Below are positions 56,583 to 64,000 of a stretch of DNA of 64,000 nucleotides, piece after piece. The DNA is taken from NCBI GenBank assembly GCA_016714045.1, contig JADJNY010000015.1:124001-188000 (forward strand), written 5' to 3'. This DNA is from Planctomycetota bacterium (GTDB lineage: Bacteria > Planctomycetota > UBA1135 > GCA-002686595). Numbering within the stretch: the first letter of the stretch is position 1; each line of letters opens with the position of its first letter. The position numbers and the translations under genes were made by a program. The notes beneath the pieces were generated by a model that searched no databases, was not told where the DNA came from, and worked only from the letters and a program-made list of their open reading frames with translations.

Positions 56583-58376
56583 TCACGGGCCCCAGACGAC
56601 CTCCCACGCGTTCGTCAGGTTGTACGTCGCGCTGCTGCAGTACGCGGCCGAGTTGCGATACCACAGCTGGTACGTCTTCACGTCGCCGGGCAGCACGCTG
56701 CCCTGGGTCGAGAGCGTCGGCTCACCCGCGACCGGGAAGCTCGCGCTGTTGCTCGCGACGGGCTTCGAGCCGAGGCGCACGATCGATCCGCCCACGCAGA
56801 GCAGCCCGTCGCCGAGCACGACGCCGAGGCCGCCGTTCTCGCGCGCGGTGCCCTGAAGCAGCAGCGCGGACGAGTTGGGCAGGTTGACGCCGGTGAACCG
56901 CAACGAATCGAGGCTGATGCGCGGCGTCCCTTCGCAGAGCAGCGCACCGAACAACCCGAGGGAGTTCTGGCAGCCGCCGAGCAGGCCGTTCGGGCCGCTG
57001 TTGCCGCACGGGCACGGCGTCGAGTCGGCGTCCGCATTGCAGAACGCGACGGGCGCCGCGGGGAGCGGGAGCAGGTCGCGGACGAACACGTCGGACGCGA
57101 CGTTGCCGTCGTTCGGCACGTACTTGTTCGCGAGGCTCGTGAACGCGATCACGAGGCCGTCGACGGCGAGCGTGCCGAACTCGCTGCCCTCGAAGATCTG
57201 ACGATCGTCGAAGCTCAGCGCGACGAGCGTCGTCGTGCCCGTCGTACGGTCGAACAGGAACTGGTCCGGGACCGGCCCGTTCGCGTCCGGGGTGACGAGG
57301 TTCGACGCGCTCGACTGGAAGAGCACCTTCGTGCCGTCCCCGGCGATCGACGGACGCGTCGAAGGACCGTTCGGCTGCGCCGAGTTGAATCCGCGCGAGA
57401 CGCGCTCCGTCGTGCCGAGCACGAGGTCGTGCAGGAACACGTCCGTCGTGTTGTTCGTGTCGCCGGAGACGAGCGTCGACGCGTTGCTCTGGAAGACGAC
57501 GGCGCTGCCGTCGAGCGAGAGCGCGGGCGCGAACGACGCCACGGACGCCTGGGCGCCCGCGGAGCTGATGCTGGCGCGAAGCGTCGTGCCGTTGATGCGA
57601 TCGTGGACGAAGACGTCCGTCGCGTTGTTCGTGTCGCCGACGACGAGGTTCGCCGCCGCGCTCGTGAACGCGATGAACTGGCCGCTCCCCGAGATCGAGG
57701 GCGTGTCCGACAGGCCGCTCTGCGCCTGCGCGCCGCCGGTCGCGATGCTGACGCGCTCGGTGACGCCGTTGACGAGGTCGCGGACGAAGACGTCGCGGAA
57801 GGTGTTCGTGTCGCCGGGGACGAGCGCCGAGGCCGTGCTCGAGAACGCGACGTACCGGCCGTCCGCCGAGATCGAGGGCAGGCCGCTGAGACCGTTCACC
57901 TGCTGGCCGAACGAGTCGACGCTCGCGCGCACGGTCGTCTCCAGGACGAGGTCGCGCACGAAGACATCCCACCCCGCGTTCGTGTCGCCGGGCACGAGGT
58001 TCGTCGCGTCGCTCGTGAAGGCCACGAAGCGGCCGTCCGCCGAGATCACGGGCTCGCGGCTCGGGCCGTCCCCGCCCGCGCCGAGCGAGCTCACGCTCAC
58101 CTGGCGCGTCACGCCGGTGAGGCGGTCGTGCACGAACACGTCCATGTTCGAGTTGGCGTCGCCAGGAACGAGGTTCGACGCATCGCTCTGGAACACGACG
58201 AAGCGTCCGTCGCGCGAGAGCACGGGGAACGAGCTGTCGTCGTCGCCTTCGTGCCCGAGCGAGTCGACGCTGGCACGCGTCGTCTGCTGCGCAGCGGCCA
58301 GCGCCGTGACGGCGAGGGGCGCGAGCGCGAGGGACAGGAAGCGGGCAGATCTCCTCCCCTTCCAGGTGGCGTTCAT
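56583..58376 (-). CDS. Secreted TolB/PD40-like beta-propeller protein with planctomycete C-module
   Basis: The 597-residue protein has a signal peptide (ARFLSLALAPLAVTALAAAQ). At least six WD40-like PD40 repeats of the type PSISADGRYVAFSSTASALVPGDTNTFRDVFVRDL follow, each with S.DGR.VAF.S...N.V..D.N...D.FV.D. The C-module has FCNADADSTPCPCGNSG, GGCQNS, LQG, YQLWYRN and YNLTNAWEVVW, as in the proteins at 21304 and 52228, but its N-terminal GDG is replaced by NAD. It is probably exported to the surface. Start ATG at 58376. Function unknown. Confidence 0.78.
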   Translation of the reverse strand: MNATWKGRRSARFLSLALAPLAVTALAAAQQTTRASVDSLGHEGDDDSSFPVLSRDGRFVVFQSDASNLVPGDANSNMDVFVHDRLTGVTRQVSVSSLGAGGDGPSREPVISADGRFVAFTSDATNLVPGDTNAGWDVFVRDLVLETTVRASVDSFGQQVNGLSGLPSISADGRYVAFSSTASALVPGDTNTFRDVFVRDLVNGVTERVSIATGGAQAQSGLSDTPSISGSGQFIAFTSAAANLVVGDTNNATDVFVHDRINGTTLRASISSAGAQASVASFAPALSLDGSAVVFQSNASTLVSGDTNNTTDVFLHDLVLGTTERVSRGFNSAQPNGPSTRPSIAGDGTKVLFQSSASNLVTPDANGPVPDQFLFDRTTGTTTLVALSFDDRQIFEGSEFGTLAVDGLVIAFTSLANKYVPNDGNVASDVFVRDLLPLPAAPVAFCNADADSTPCPCGNSGPNGLLGGCQNSLGLFGALLCEGTPRISLDSLRFTGVNLPNSSALLLQGTARENGGLGVVLGDGLLCVGGSIVRLGSKPVASNSASFPVAGEPTLSTQGSVLPGDVKTYQLWYRNSAAYCSSATYNLTNAWEVVWGP

Positions 58377-58716
58377 GATGCGGGGTCCGTTCGGCGGCCG
58401 GCGTAGGAGGCCGGGCGCAGCAGGGTGATGGGGGTCCGTGGGGACGGACACTCGAACCCTACCCCACACGCGAGACGTGTGCGGACCCGCGGGTCGGCGG
58501 CGGTTCGACTCGGAAGAAATGACGCGCGGTCGAGGGTCGCCCCGCGTCAAGGCTCGACGGTCCCGTCCATCGGTGGCCGACGCGCAGGACGCGCGCCGCG
58601 GCGGAGGCCTGCGGAGCCTCGCGCGCTCCGCACGTGCGGCGCGCGCCGACTCGACGCTTCGCGGCCGAGGGAAAGCTGGAGACATCCCCTGCGCGCGTCC
58701 CTATTCTGCGGCCGCC
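58377..58716. other. 340-base stretch between divergent genes, no supported gene
   Basis: It lies between the starts of the TolB-like and L,D-transpeptidase genes and must hold their promoters. I see no clear boxes, RNA or strong hairpin, and open frames are shadows. Confidence 0.6.
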
Positions 58717-59658
58717 ATGCTCGATTCGTGCTCGATCCTCGCGCTCGTCACCGCTTTCGCGCTCCTCTCGTCCGTCGACGCGCCGCTCGCCGGCCCCGCG
58801 ACGCCCGGCTCGTTCGAGCCGCAGGGCGCGCCCGCCGCGCAGCGCGCTCCCGCCGCCACGCCCGCGCGCACGGGTCGCGAGGCGCTCGCGCCCCTCTTCG
58901 CGCGCGCGACCCAGGACCCCGCGGGCGTCGTGCCGCTGCTCGTCGCCGCGAGCACGGAGCTCGAGACGCTCGCGCCCAAGGACGCGGCGCTGCTCGGCGA
59001 CACGCTCGAGCCGTTCGCGCGTCGCGCGTTCTTCTCCGGCGAGCGCGTGCCCGGCATGGAGGAGCTCGGGCTCGCGCTCCACCGCGTCGAGAAAGGCGAG
59101 CTGCCGACGAAGATCGCCGCGCGCTACAAGTTCGGCGCTGGACTCCTCCCCTACCTGAACGACGAGTTCGACGAGCGCAAGCTGCGCATCGGGCAGGAGC
59201 TCAAGGTGCTCGACCTGACGCAGGGCGCGCTCGAGCTCGTCGTCGAGAAGAGCTCGTTCCGCCTCTTCGCGTGGCGCAAGCTCGCGAACGGCAAGCGCAC
59301 GCTCGTGATGTGCGTGCCGGTCGGCCTCGGTGCCGCGGATTCGGCCACGCCGACGGGCTCGACCACGATCGTGAAACGCGTGCTCCACCCCGACTGGACG
59401 CACCCCGTCACGCACAAGGTCTACAAGGACGGCGACCCCGAGAACGTCCTCGGCGGCTACTGGGTCGCGCTCGACCCGACCGGCATCGGCAAGAACGGCA
59501 TCGGCCTGCACGGCTACACGGGCGACGTCGCGGCGAACTGGATCGAACGCGGAGCCTCGAACGGCTGTGTGCGCATGCTCCAGAACGACATCGACCGCGT
59601 CTTCCACCTCGCGCTCGAAGGCACGCGCGTCGAGCTGCGCGACACGCCGGCCCGCTGA
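58717..59658 (+). CDS. L,D-transpeptidase (YkuD) with LysM domain
   Basis: The 313-residue protein has an N-terminal hydrophobic/export segment (ILALVTAFALLSSVDAPLAG), an Ala-rich region and a LysM-like domain (LHRVEKGELPTKIAARYKFGAGLLPYLNDEFDERKLRIGQELKVL, read in parts). A YkuD domain follows: VVEKSSFRLFAWRKLANGKRTLVMCVPVG, GLHGYTGDVAANWIERGASNGCVRML with the HG...SxGCxR catalytic Cys motif. It crosslinks peptidoglycan or attaches proteins to it, consistent with a planctomycete wall. Repeat copy D lies 146 bases downstream. Confidence 0.88.
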   Translation: MLDSCSILALVTAFALLSSVDAPLAGPATPGSFEPQGAPAAQRAPAATPARTGREALAPLFARATQDPAGVVPLLVAASTELETLAPKDAALLGDTLEPFARRAFFSGERVPGMEELGLALHRVEKGELPTKIAARYKFGAGLLPYLNDEFDERKLRIGQELKVLDLTQGALELVVEKSSFRLFAWRKLANGKRTLVMCVPVGLGAADSATPTGSTTIVKRVLHPDWTHPVTHKVYKDGDPENVLGGYWVALDPTGIGKNGIGLHGYTGDVAANWIERGASNGCVRMLQNDIDRVFHLALEGTRVELRDTPAR

Positions 59659-59682
59659 GCCCCCGCTCGCCCCACGCGAGCC

Positions 59683-59810
59683 GCCGAGCGAATCCGTCCG
59701 AAGAACCTCGCCCCGCGCACCGTCCAACTCAGCCGCCCCCGCCCGCTGCTGAGCGACTCCGTTCGAACGGCCTCGCCCCGCGCGCACCTTCTCGCCGCTC
59801 CCCCGCTCGT
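59683..59810. repeat. Imperfect 65-bp tandem duplication ahead of copy D
   Basis: GCCGAGCGAATCCG (59683) and GCTGAGCGACTCCG (59748), and CTCGCCCCGCGC (59707 and 59772), recur at 65 bases. A third start GCTGAGAGC (59812) opens copy D. So, as with copy C, local tandem repeats merge into the element's 5' edge. Confidence 0.65.
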
Positions 59811-59958
59811 TGCTGAGAGCCCCTAGAACTCCGTGCCGTCTCGGGCCGGTCCTCCGGCCCGAGACGGCACGGAGTCCGGAATGCGAAGCATCCGAATGTG
59901 TTCCGTTGCGTCCCTTTGCCCTTGATCGTCTCTGCTGGCAATTGCGCTCCCGACCGAC
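59804..59958 (+). repeat. Palindromic interspersed element, copy D
   Basis: It starts CGCTCGTTGCTGAGAGC. The perfect 22-bp stem (59828-59849 with 59854-59875) closes on TCCT (59850-59853). TCCGGAATGCGAAGCATCC and GTGTTCCGTTGCG follow, then CTGGCAATTGCGCTCCCGACCGAC, ending exactly before the CrcB ATG. Stem variant TGCCGTC is matched by GACGGCA. It lies between the L,D-transpeptidase and CrcB genes, same orientation as both. Confidence 0.9.
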
Positions 59959-60342
59959 ATGACTCCCCTCCTCTCCGTCTGCGCCGGCGGCGCCCTCGGC
60001 TCCGGCGCACGCTACCTCGTCTCCCTCTTCGCCACGCGCCAACTCCCCACCGGCTTCGCCTGGGGAACTCTGATCGTCAACGTCGTGGGCTCCTTCCTCC
60101 TCGCCTTCCTCGTGCAACTCGCGCTCTCGTCCCCATCCCTCACCCCGAACACCCGCCTCTTTCTGACCACCGGCGTCCTGGGCGGCTTCACGACCTACTC
60201 GACCTTCAACCAGGAGACGCTGACGCTCCTGCAACAAGGCTCCCCCGGCGCGGCGCTCGCCAACGTCCTCGCGACCCTCGTCCTCGGCCTCGCCGCTGGC
60301 TTCGCCGGGTTCGCACTGGCACGCACGATCGCAGGCGCCTGA
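59959..60342 (+). CDS. crcB: CrcB/FluC fluoride channel
   Basis: The 127-residue protein has four membrane segments and all FluC marks: CAGGALGSGARYLVSLF at the N-terminus, WGTLIVNVVGSFLLAFL with the pore Asn, and LTTGVLGGFTTYSTFNQE with the Phe-box/TTYSTF Na+-site motif. It is a dual-topology dimer that expels fluoride. The ATG directly follows repeat copy D, so the element supplies the leader. I see no fluoride riboswitch between. RlmN-like gene begins 45 bases after its stop. Family certainty is high. Confidence 0.95.
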   Translation: MTPLLSVCAGGALGSGARYLVSLFATRQLPTGFAWGTLIVNVVGSFLLAFLVQLALSSPSLTPNTRLFLTTGVLGGFTTYSTFNQETLTLLQQGSPGAALANVLATLVLGLAAGFAGFALARTIAGA

Positions 60343-60387
60343 GCGCCCCCCGCTCCTCGCGCGCTTCGACTATCCTCGTTCGCCCCG

Positions 60388-61395
60388 ATGAGCGCCCCGC
60401 TCCACCTGCACACGCGCCTCGCCGCCCTCGGCGCGAAACCCCGCCACGCCGAGCTCCTCCTGCGCGCGTGGCTTGCGGGCACTCCGCTCTCGAAGGCGCT
60501 CGAAAACCGCCACTGCTCGTTCTCCCCGACGATCGTCGCCGAGTTCCCCGCGCTCGAGCGCGAGCTCGACCTCCTCGCGACGCCCGTCGCCGAGCACACG
60601 GGCAGCGACGGCTCCGCGCGCCTCCTCCACGCGCTCGCCGACGGCAAGACGGTCGAGAGCGTGCTCCTCCTGCGCGACGGCGTGTGCGTCTCGTCGCAAG
60701 TCGGCTGCGCCGTCGGTTGCACGTTCTGCATGACGGGCCGCGAAGGCCTGATCCGCAACCTGACCGCCGACGAGATCCTCGCGCAGGTCGCGCGCGCGCG
60801 GCGCATCCGCAACGTCCGCCGCGTGGTGTTCATGGGCATGGGCGAGCCGTCGCACAACCTCGCCCACGTCCTCGCCGCGATCGACGTGCTCGGAAACGAA
60901 GGCCGCTTCGGTCACAAGGAGCTCGTCTTCTCGACCGTCGGCGACAAGAAGCTCTTCGACAAGCTCCTCGCGCGCGCGACGAAGCCCGCGATCGCGCTGT
61001 CGCTGCACACGACGCGCGACGCCTTGCGCGCGGAGCTCCTGCCGCGCGCGCCGAAGGCCATGGTCGCGGAGCTCGTCACGCTCGCCGAGCACTACGCGCG
61101 CGCGAGCGGCCACCCGATCCAGGTGCAGTGGACGCTGCTCGCGGACGTCAACGACGGCGACGACGAGCTCGCGGCGCTCGTCGAGCTCTTCCGCGGCAAG
61201 CACGCGATCGTGAACTTCATCCCGTTCAACACGGTCGAGGGCGCCGGCTACGAGCGCCCGTCCGCCGACCGCGCGCACGCGATGGCGAAGCACCTCTCCG
61301 AGCACGGCGTGCTGTCGAAAGTGCGCCTGTCCGCCGGCCAAGACGTCGACGGCGCGTGCGGCCAGCTCCGCGCGCGGTCGCTCGCGCGGAATTGA
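60388..61395 (+). CDS. rlmN: RlmN-like radical SAM rRNA/tRNA methyltransferase
   Basis: The 335-residue enzyme has SSQVGCAVGCTFCMTG, a CxxxCxxC radical-SAM cluster site, then MGMGEPSHN, LVFSTVGD, ALSLHTTRD and NDGDDELAALVELF. AGQDVDGACGQL near the end holds the second catalytic Cys. RlmN methylates C2 of A2503 in 23S rRNA and some tRNA adenines. It is shorter than E. coli RlmN (384 aa) at both ends but keeps the catalytic Cys pair, so it is probably active. A paralogue elsewhere (RlmN-like) is possible. Start ATG at 60388. Confidence 0.85.
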   Translation: MSAPLHLHTRLAALGAKPRHAELLLRAWLAGTPLSKALENRHCSFSPTIVAEFPALERELDLLATPVAEHTGSDGSARLLHALADGKTVESVLLLRDGVCVSSQVGCAVGCTFCMTGREGLIRNLTADEILAQVARARRIRNVRRVVFMGMGEPSHNLAHVLAAIDVLGNEGRFGHKELVFSTVGDKKLFDKLLARATKPAIALSLHTTRDALRAELLPRAPKAMVAELVTLAEHYARASGHPIQVQWTLLADVNDGDDELAALVELFRGKHAIVNFIPFNTVEGAGYERPSADRAHAMAKHLSEHGVLSKVRLSAGQDVDGACGQLRARSLARN

Positions 61396-61623
61396 GCTCG
61401 CTCGAGCCGCGCGCCGCTCCGTCGCGCGCGCCGGCCAGCGTCCCGGGCGCGCACGGTCGTCCAGCCCGGCGCAGCGCGTCCAGCTCCTGGATCGGCGCGC
61501 GCGAGCCGCACCCCCACGCGCGCGGCCAACGCGCCTCGCGACCATTGTGCGCGCCTCGGCATGCGGGTTGAACCCGCCCCGGCGCCAGCGAGCCCGAGCC
61601 TCCCGACCTCTCTCTCGATCGGC

Positions 61624-62634
61624 ATGCAACCCCAGCGCGAAATCGAGCGGCTCCCGTCTGCCCCGCGCCTTCGCGCGGGCTCGCTGGCCCTCTTGCTCGT
61701 CCTGACGCTCGGCGCCTTCCAAGGCGGCGCGCTCCCGCCGACGCCGACGAGCGCCTGCGGTCCCGGGACGATCCACACGGGCCGAGTGCGCCCGGGCGCG
61801 AACATCTTCCGCGTCGAAGGCCTCATCGAGGGCTACGACACGGCGGCGCGACTGATCCGCGTCAACGGATGCGAATTCCACGTCCCGCCGAGCGTGCTGT
61901 TCGACGTCGACGGCGACGCGATCGGCGAGCTCCCGTTCGCGCTCGCGTTCGATCCGGTGCTCGAGCAGCAGCACACGCTGATCGGCGGGACCGTGATCGC
62001 GAACGGCCGGCTCGTGCACGGCGCGGGCTTCTGCTGGGAGCTCGAGGCCGACGCCGTCGAGATCCTGTTCGCGGAGAACGTGCTGCTCGGTCCGCTCACG
62101 CAGGTGTGGCCCGGCGACCGTCGCCTCGTCGTGAATGCGACGTCCGTGAAGCTGAACACGGACCCGCGCTTCCCGGCGCGGCTCCTCGGACTCGGTGATG
62201 AGCCCGTCGCGCTGTCCGACCTGTACGGCTTCGAGGGCTCGCTCGTGTCCGTCGAGGGGTACTTCGAGAGCGGCGTGCTGCGCGCGACGATCATCGAGAC
62301 CGCGGCGTGGGTCCCGCATCCCGTGCACGACACGGTGATCGTGGAGCGCGCGACGTGGGATCCGTCGAAGGAGTCGATCGACGTGCGCGGCTACGTCTCG
62401 CTCCGGCCCGGAGCGACGATGCTCGTTCCGTTCGTGTCGATCTACACGGGGACGGAGAACCCGGGTGGTGGCTGCAACGGCGTGCTCGCGAGCACGGCCA
62501 ACGTGACGTACGACCCGACGACGCAGCTCGGTCAGTTCCGCTACCGCAGCCCAGACCACGCTCACCCGCAGAAGCCCGCGAGCGTGTGCGCGCAGTCCGC
62601 GGGCGGGGGCAGTGACGACCTCGTGGTCGAGTGA
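61624..62634 (+). CDS. Secreted protein of unknown function
   Basis: The ~336-residue product has an N-terminal membrane or signal segment (SLALLLVLTLGAFQGGALPP). Beta-rich segments follow (HTGRVRPGANIFRVEGLIEGYDTAARLIRVNGCEFHVPPSVLF and GFEGSLVSVEGYFESGVLRATIIE, quoted in parts) that resemble OB-fold or DUF5666-like strands, ending Gly/Ser/Asp-rich. Three or four Cys could form disulfides. I do not recognise a family. The ATG at 61624 precedes the signal; an ATG at 61561 would add 21 poorly conserved residues. Its stop is 12 bases from the next gene's stop. Confidence 0.6.
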   Translation: MQPQREIERLPSAPRLRAGSLALLLVLTLGAFQGGALPPTPTSACGPGTIHTGRVRPGANIFRVEGLIEGYDTAARLIRVNGCEFHVPPSVLFDVDGDAIGELPFALAFDPVLEQQHTLIGGTVIANGRLVHGAGFCWELEADAVEILFAENVLLGPLTQVWPGDRRLVVNATSVKLNTDPRFPARLLGLGDEPVALSDLYGFEGSLVSVEGYFESGVLRATIIETAAWVPHPVHDTVIVERATWDPSKESIDVRGYVSLRPGATMLVPFVSIYTGTENPGGGCNGVLASTANVTYDPTTQLGQFRYRSPDHAHPQKPASVCAQSAGGGSDDLVVE

Positions 62635-62646
62635 TCGCACCGTCGA

Positions 62647-63198
62647 TCAAAGGACGAACGGCACCAGCCGCTTCGTGCGCCGCGCGTACTCGCTCCACGC
62701 GACGCCGAACCGGCCCGCGAGCGTGCGCTCCTCGACCGCAATGCGCCACGCGAGCGGCGGCAGCGCGCACGCGAGGAGCGCGAACGCCGAGAGCGCGCTC
62801 CCCAGCACGCCGCACACGCCGAAGAGCACGAGCACGAGCCCCGTGTAGGACGGGTGGCGCACGAAGCGATACGGGCCGCGCACGACGAGCTCGTGCCCGC
62901 TCTGGATCGCGACGTCGACGGTGAAGAAGCGGCCGAGCACGAGCACGGCCCACCACCGGACCACGAGCCCGACGCTCATCGCCGCGCACCCGCCGACGTA
63001 CCACGCGCGCAGATCGCCCGGCAGACGCCAACCCGCGACGAACGAGAGCCCGAGCGCGAGCCCGATCCCGAGCGTCATCGTCACCCAGAGCACGCGCACG
63101 GTCGGGTCGGGCGTGAGACCGCGCGTCGAGCGATGGCGAAGGGCGAGGAGGGCCTCGGTGAAGACCCAAGCGGCGAAGAGGAGCTCGTGGGCGTGCAT
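62647..63198 (-). CDS. Isoprenylcysteine carboxyl methyltransferase-like membrane protein
   Basis: The 183-residue protein has about five membrane helices. GPYRFVRHPSYTGLVLVL is the ICMT/PEMT-family motif (RHPxYxG) that forms the SAM-binding tunnel, and AVEERTLAGRFGVAWSEYARRTKRLVPFVL the C-terminal Glu-Glu block. Bacterial members methylate lipids or small hydrophobic substrates, but the substrate is not known. The ATG at 63198 begins MHAHELLFAAWVF; frame-extending codons upstream are poor. Confidence 0.8.
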   Translation of the reverse strand: MHAHELLFAAWVFTEALLALRHRSTRGLTPDPTVRVLWVTMTLGIGLALGLSFVAGWRLPGDLRAWYVGGCAAMSVGLVVRWWAVLVLGRFFTVDVAIQSGHELVVRGPYRFVRHPSYTGLVLVLFGVCGVLGSALSAFALLACALPPLAWRIAVEERTLAGRFGVAWSEYARRTKRLVPFVL

Positions 63199-63475
63199 GG
63201 GGCGCGGGGCGCGATCTTCTCCAAGACACCCGCGAGATTCACTCACGCACGGGATCCTCGCGCGGTGCCGCTCCGCGTGCCCGTGTTCCCCGCGGACAAC
63301 TGAACTCGCCTGCAGCCCCGTCGAGACTCTCCTCCGCGCGCGTGTGGCGGGCACGCGGGCGAGGGCGGACACCCGGGCAACGAGCCCGCCCGTGCACGTG
63401 AATGACGACGGCCGAGCTTCCGACCGCGTACTGGGTCGGCCGGTCGGCCTCGATAGTGAACTCCGGCTGATCGAC

Positions 63476-63982
63476 TCAGTGCGAGGCAGGCGCAGCCGTG
63501 ATCGTCAGTTCGTTCGCGAGATCGTCGAGAGTTCCCCACGTGCGTCCCGCGATCGGTGCCAGCGTGACCGAGAACGAGCGGATCTGTTCCGGTCCAATGG
63601 GGCCCCCTACGTCGAGCCCGTGGGCGGACACATCGACGGTCTCAGTCGAGTCGACGTTCAAGAGCTCGTGATACAGCGTCTGTCCGACGAGAGTCATCGG
63701 CCCGCTGACGTAGAGTGCGTTGATTCGAACCGGACGCAGAGAGCGGCCGTCGGACGTGGCCAAGGCGGGGAGTAGCGAGACTGAAATCTCCGCGCCAACG
63801 CCGCTGGAGAGCACGATCGATTTCTCCAAGGAACGAGGCGCGTCCGTCGAGATGGGGACTGCACTCGTCGAGCGATGTTCTTCCGACTGCGTCGATCGCG
63901 CGCCGCGGTAGAACGCCAGCGCGGCACCGCTGCCTAGGACGACGAACGCGACACTGAGAGCGAGCACTCGATGCTTGGTCAT
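63476..63982 (-). CDS. Small secreted protein of unknown function
   Basis: The 168-residue product has a signal peptide (RVLALSVAFVVLGSGAALAF), a Ser/Thr/Glu-rich linker and a beta-rich domain (VSLLPALATSDGRSLRPVRINALYVSGPMTLVGQTLYHELL, read in parts). No family recognised. Codon third positions are less GC-biased than in neighbours, so it may be recently acquired. The next upstream gene lies outside the window. Confidence 0.6.
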   Translation of the reverse strand: MTKHRVLALSVAFVVLGSGAALAFYRGARSTQSEEHRSTSAVPISTDAPRSLEKSIVLSSGVGAEISVSLLPALATSDGRSLRPVRINALYVSGPMTLVGQTLYHELLNVDSTETVDVSAHGLDVGGPIGPEQIRSFSVTLAPIAGRTWGTLDDLANELTITAAPASH

Positions 63983-64000
63983 GAGTCAGCCTCTTCGTGG

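Noticed and set aside
59804..59958. Fluoride riboswitch upstream of crcB
   Set aside because: No pseudoknot-forming crcB-motif sequence is visible; the region is fully accounted for by repeat copy D.

Overview
The window is GC-rich chromosomal DNA (coding third positions almost always G or C) from what looks like a planctomycete, probably from a deep or little-cultured lineage. The evidence is indirect. Three large secreted proteins share a cysteine-bearing C-terminal module ending in a YRN...C...N.TN...W pattern that I associate with planctomycete genomes. SNF2/SWIM helicases, NTP/NDP-type transporters, DUF748 and alpha-L-rhamnosidase genes also fit that group. There is no rRNA, convincing tRNA, transposase, phage gene or CRISPR array. 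Genes are short single units or small operons on both strands, with frequent GTG starts and TGA/GTG overlaps.

Layout. 1-6.5 kb: the 3' part of a PAS-AraC regulator, a DUF4143 ATPase whose start lies in a hairpin, a secreted arylsulfotransferase-like protein, a DnaQ-like exonuclease and a PLP decarboxylase. 6.5-13.3 kb: a seven-gene minus-strand operon led by a MerR/B12-binding regulator that keeps the CarH-type adenosylcobalamin photoreceptor motifs. It is followed by DUF1295, two cyclopropane-synthase-like methyltransferases, an FAD oxidoreductase, DUF1365 and DUF2878, and looks like a light- or oxidant-responsive membrane-lipid modification operon. 13.7-21.1 kb: a giant DUF748/AsmA-like envelope protein and a lipoprotein. 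21.3-32.3 kb: a secreted repeat protein, a SNF2 helicase, DUF429, a YbaK-type deacylase, a degenerate peptidase-like protein and a cluster of zinc-ribbon membrane proteins. 32.3-43 kb: a serine hydrolase, a glycine-rich PGRS-like secreted protein, a HEAT/VWA protein, a metallopeptidase and a GH78 rhamnosidase. 43-64 kb: a rhomboid protease, an epimerase, an ATP/ADP-translocase-like transporter, an erythromycin-esterase-like protein, a POT peptide transporter followed at once by an Xaa-Pro dipeptidase, a secreted M12-type protease, RidA, YaeQ, a TolB-like secreted protein, an L,D-transpeptidase, CrcB/FluC, an RlmN-like methyltransferase, an ICMT-like protein and a small secreted protein.

The most unusual feature is an interspersed element of about 154 bp. 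Four well-preserved copies (23.7, 29.4, 47.0 and 59.8 kb) and one decayed copy (44.0 kb) each carry a 22-bp stem closed by a TCCT loop. In the four good copies the stem is perfect although five pairs differ between copies, always with matching changes on both arms. The flanks outside the stem are also conserved. Most copies lie just 3' of a gene in the same orientation. This is a candidate undescribed REP/MITE-like element or structured RNA.

Five coding indels, four of them disrupting or shifting a gene end or middle and two compensating each other, are scattered in otherwise intact genes. They look more like assembly errors than pseudogenes.
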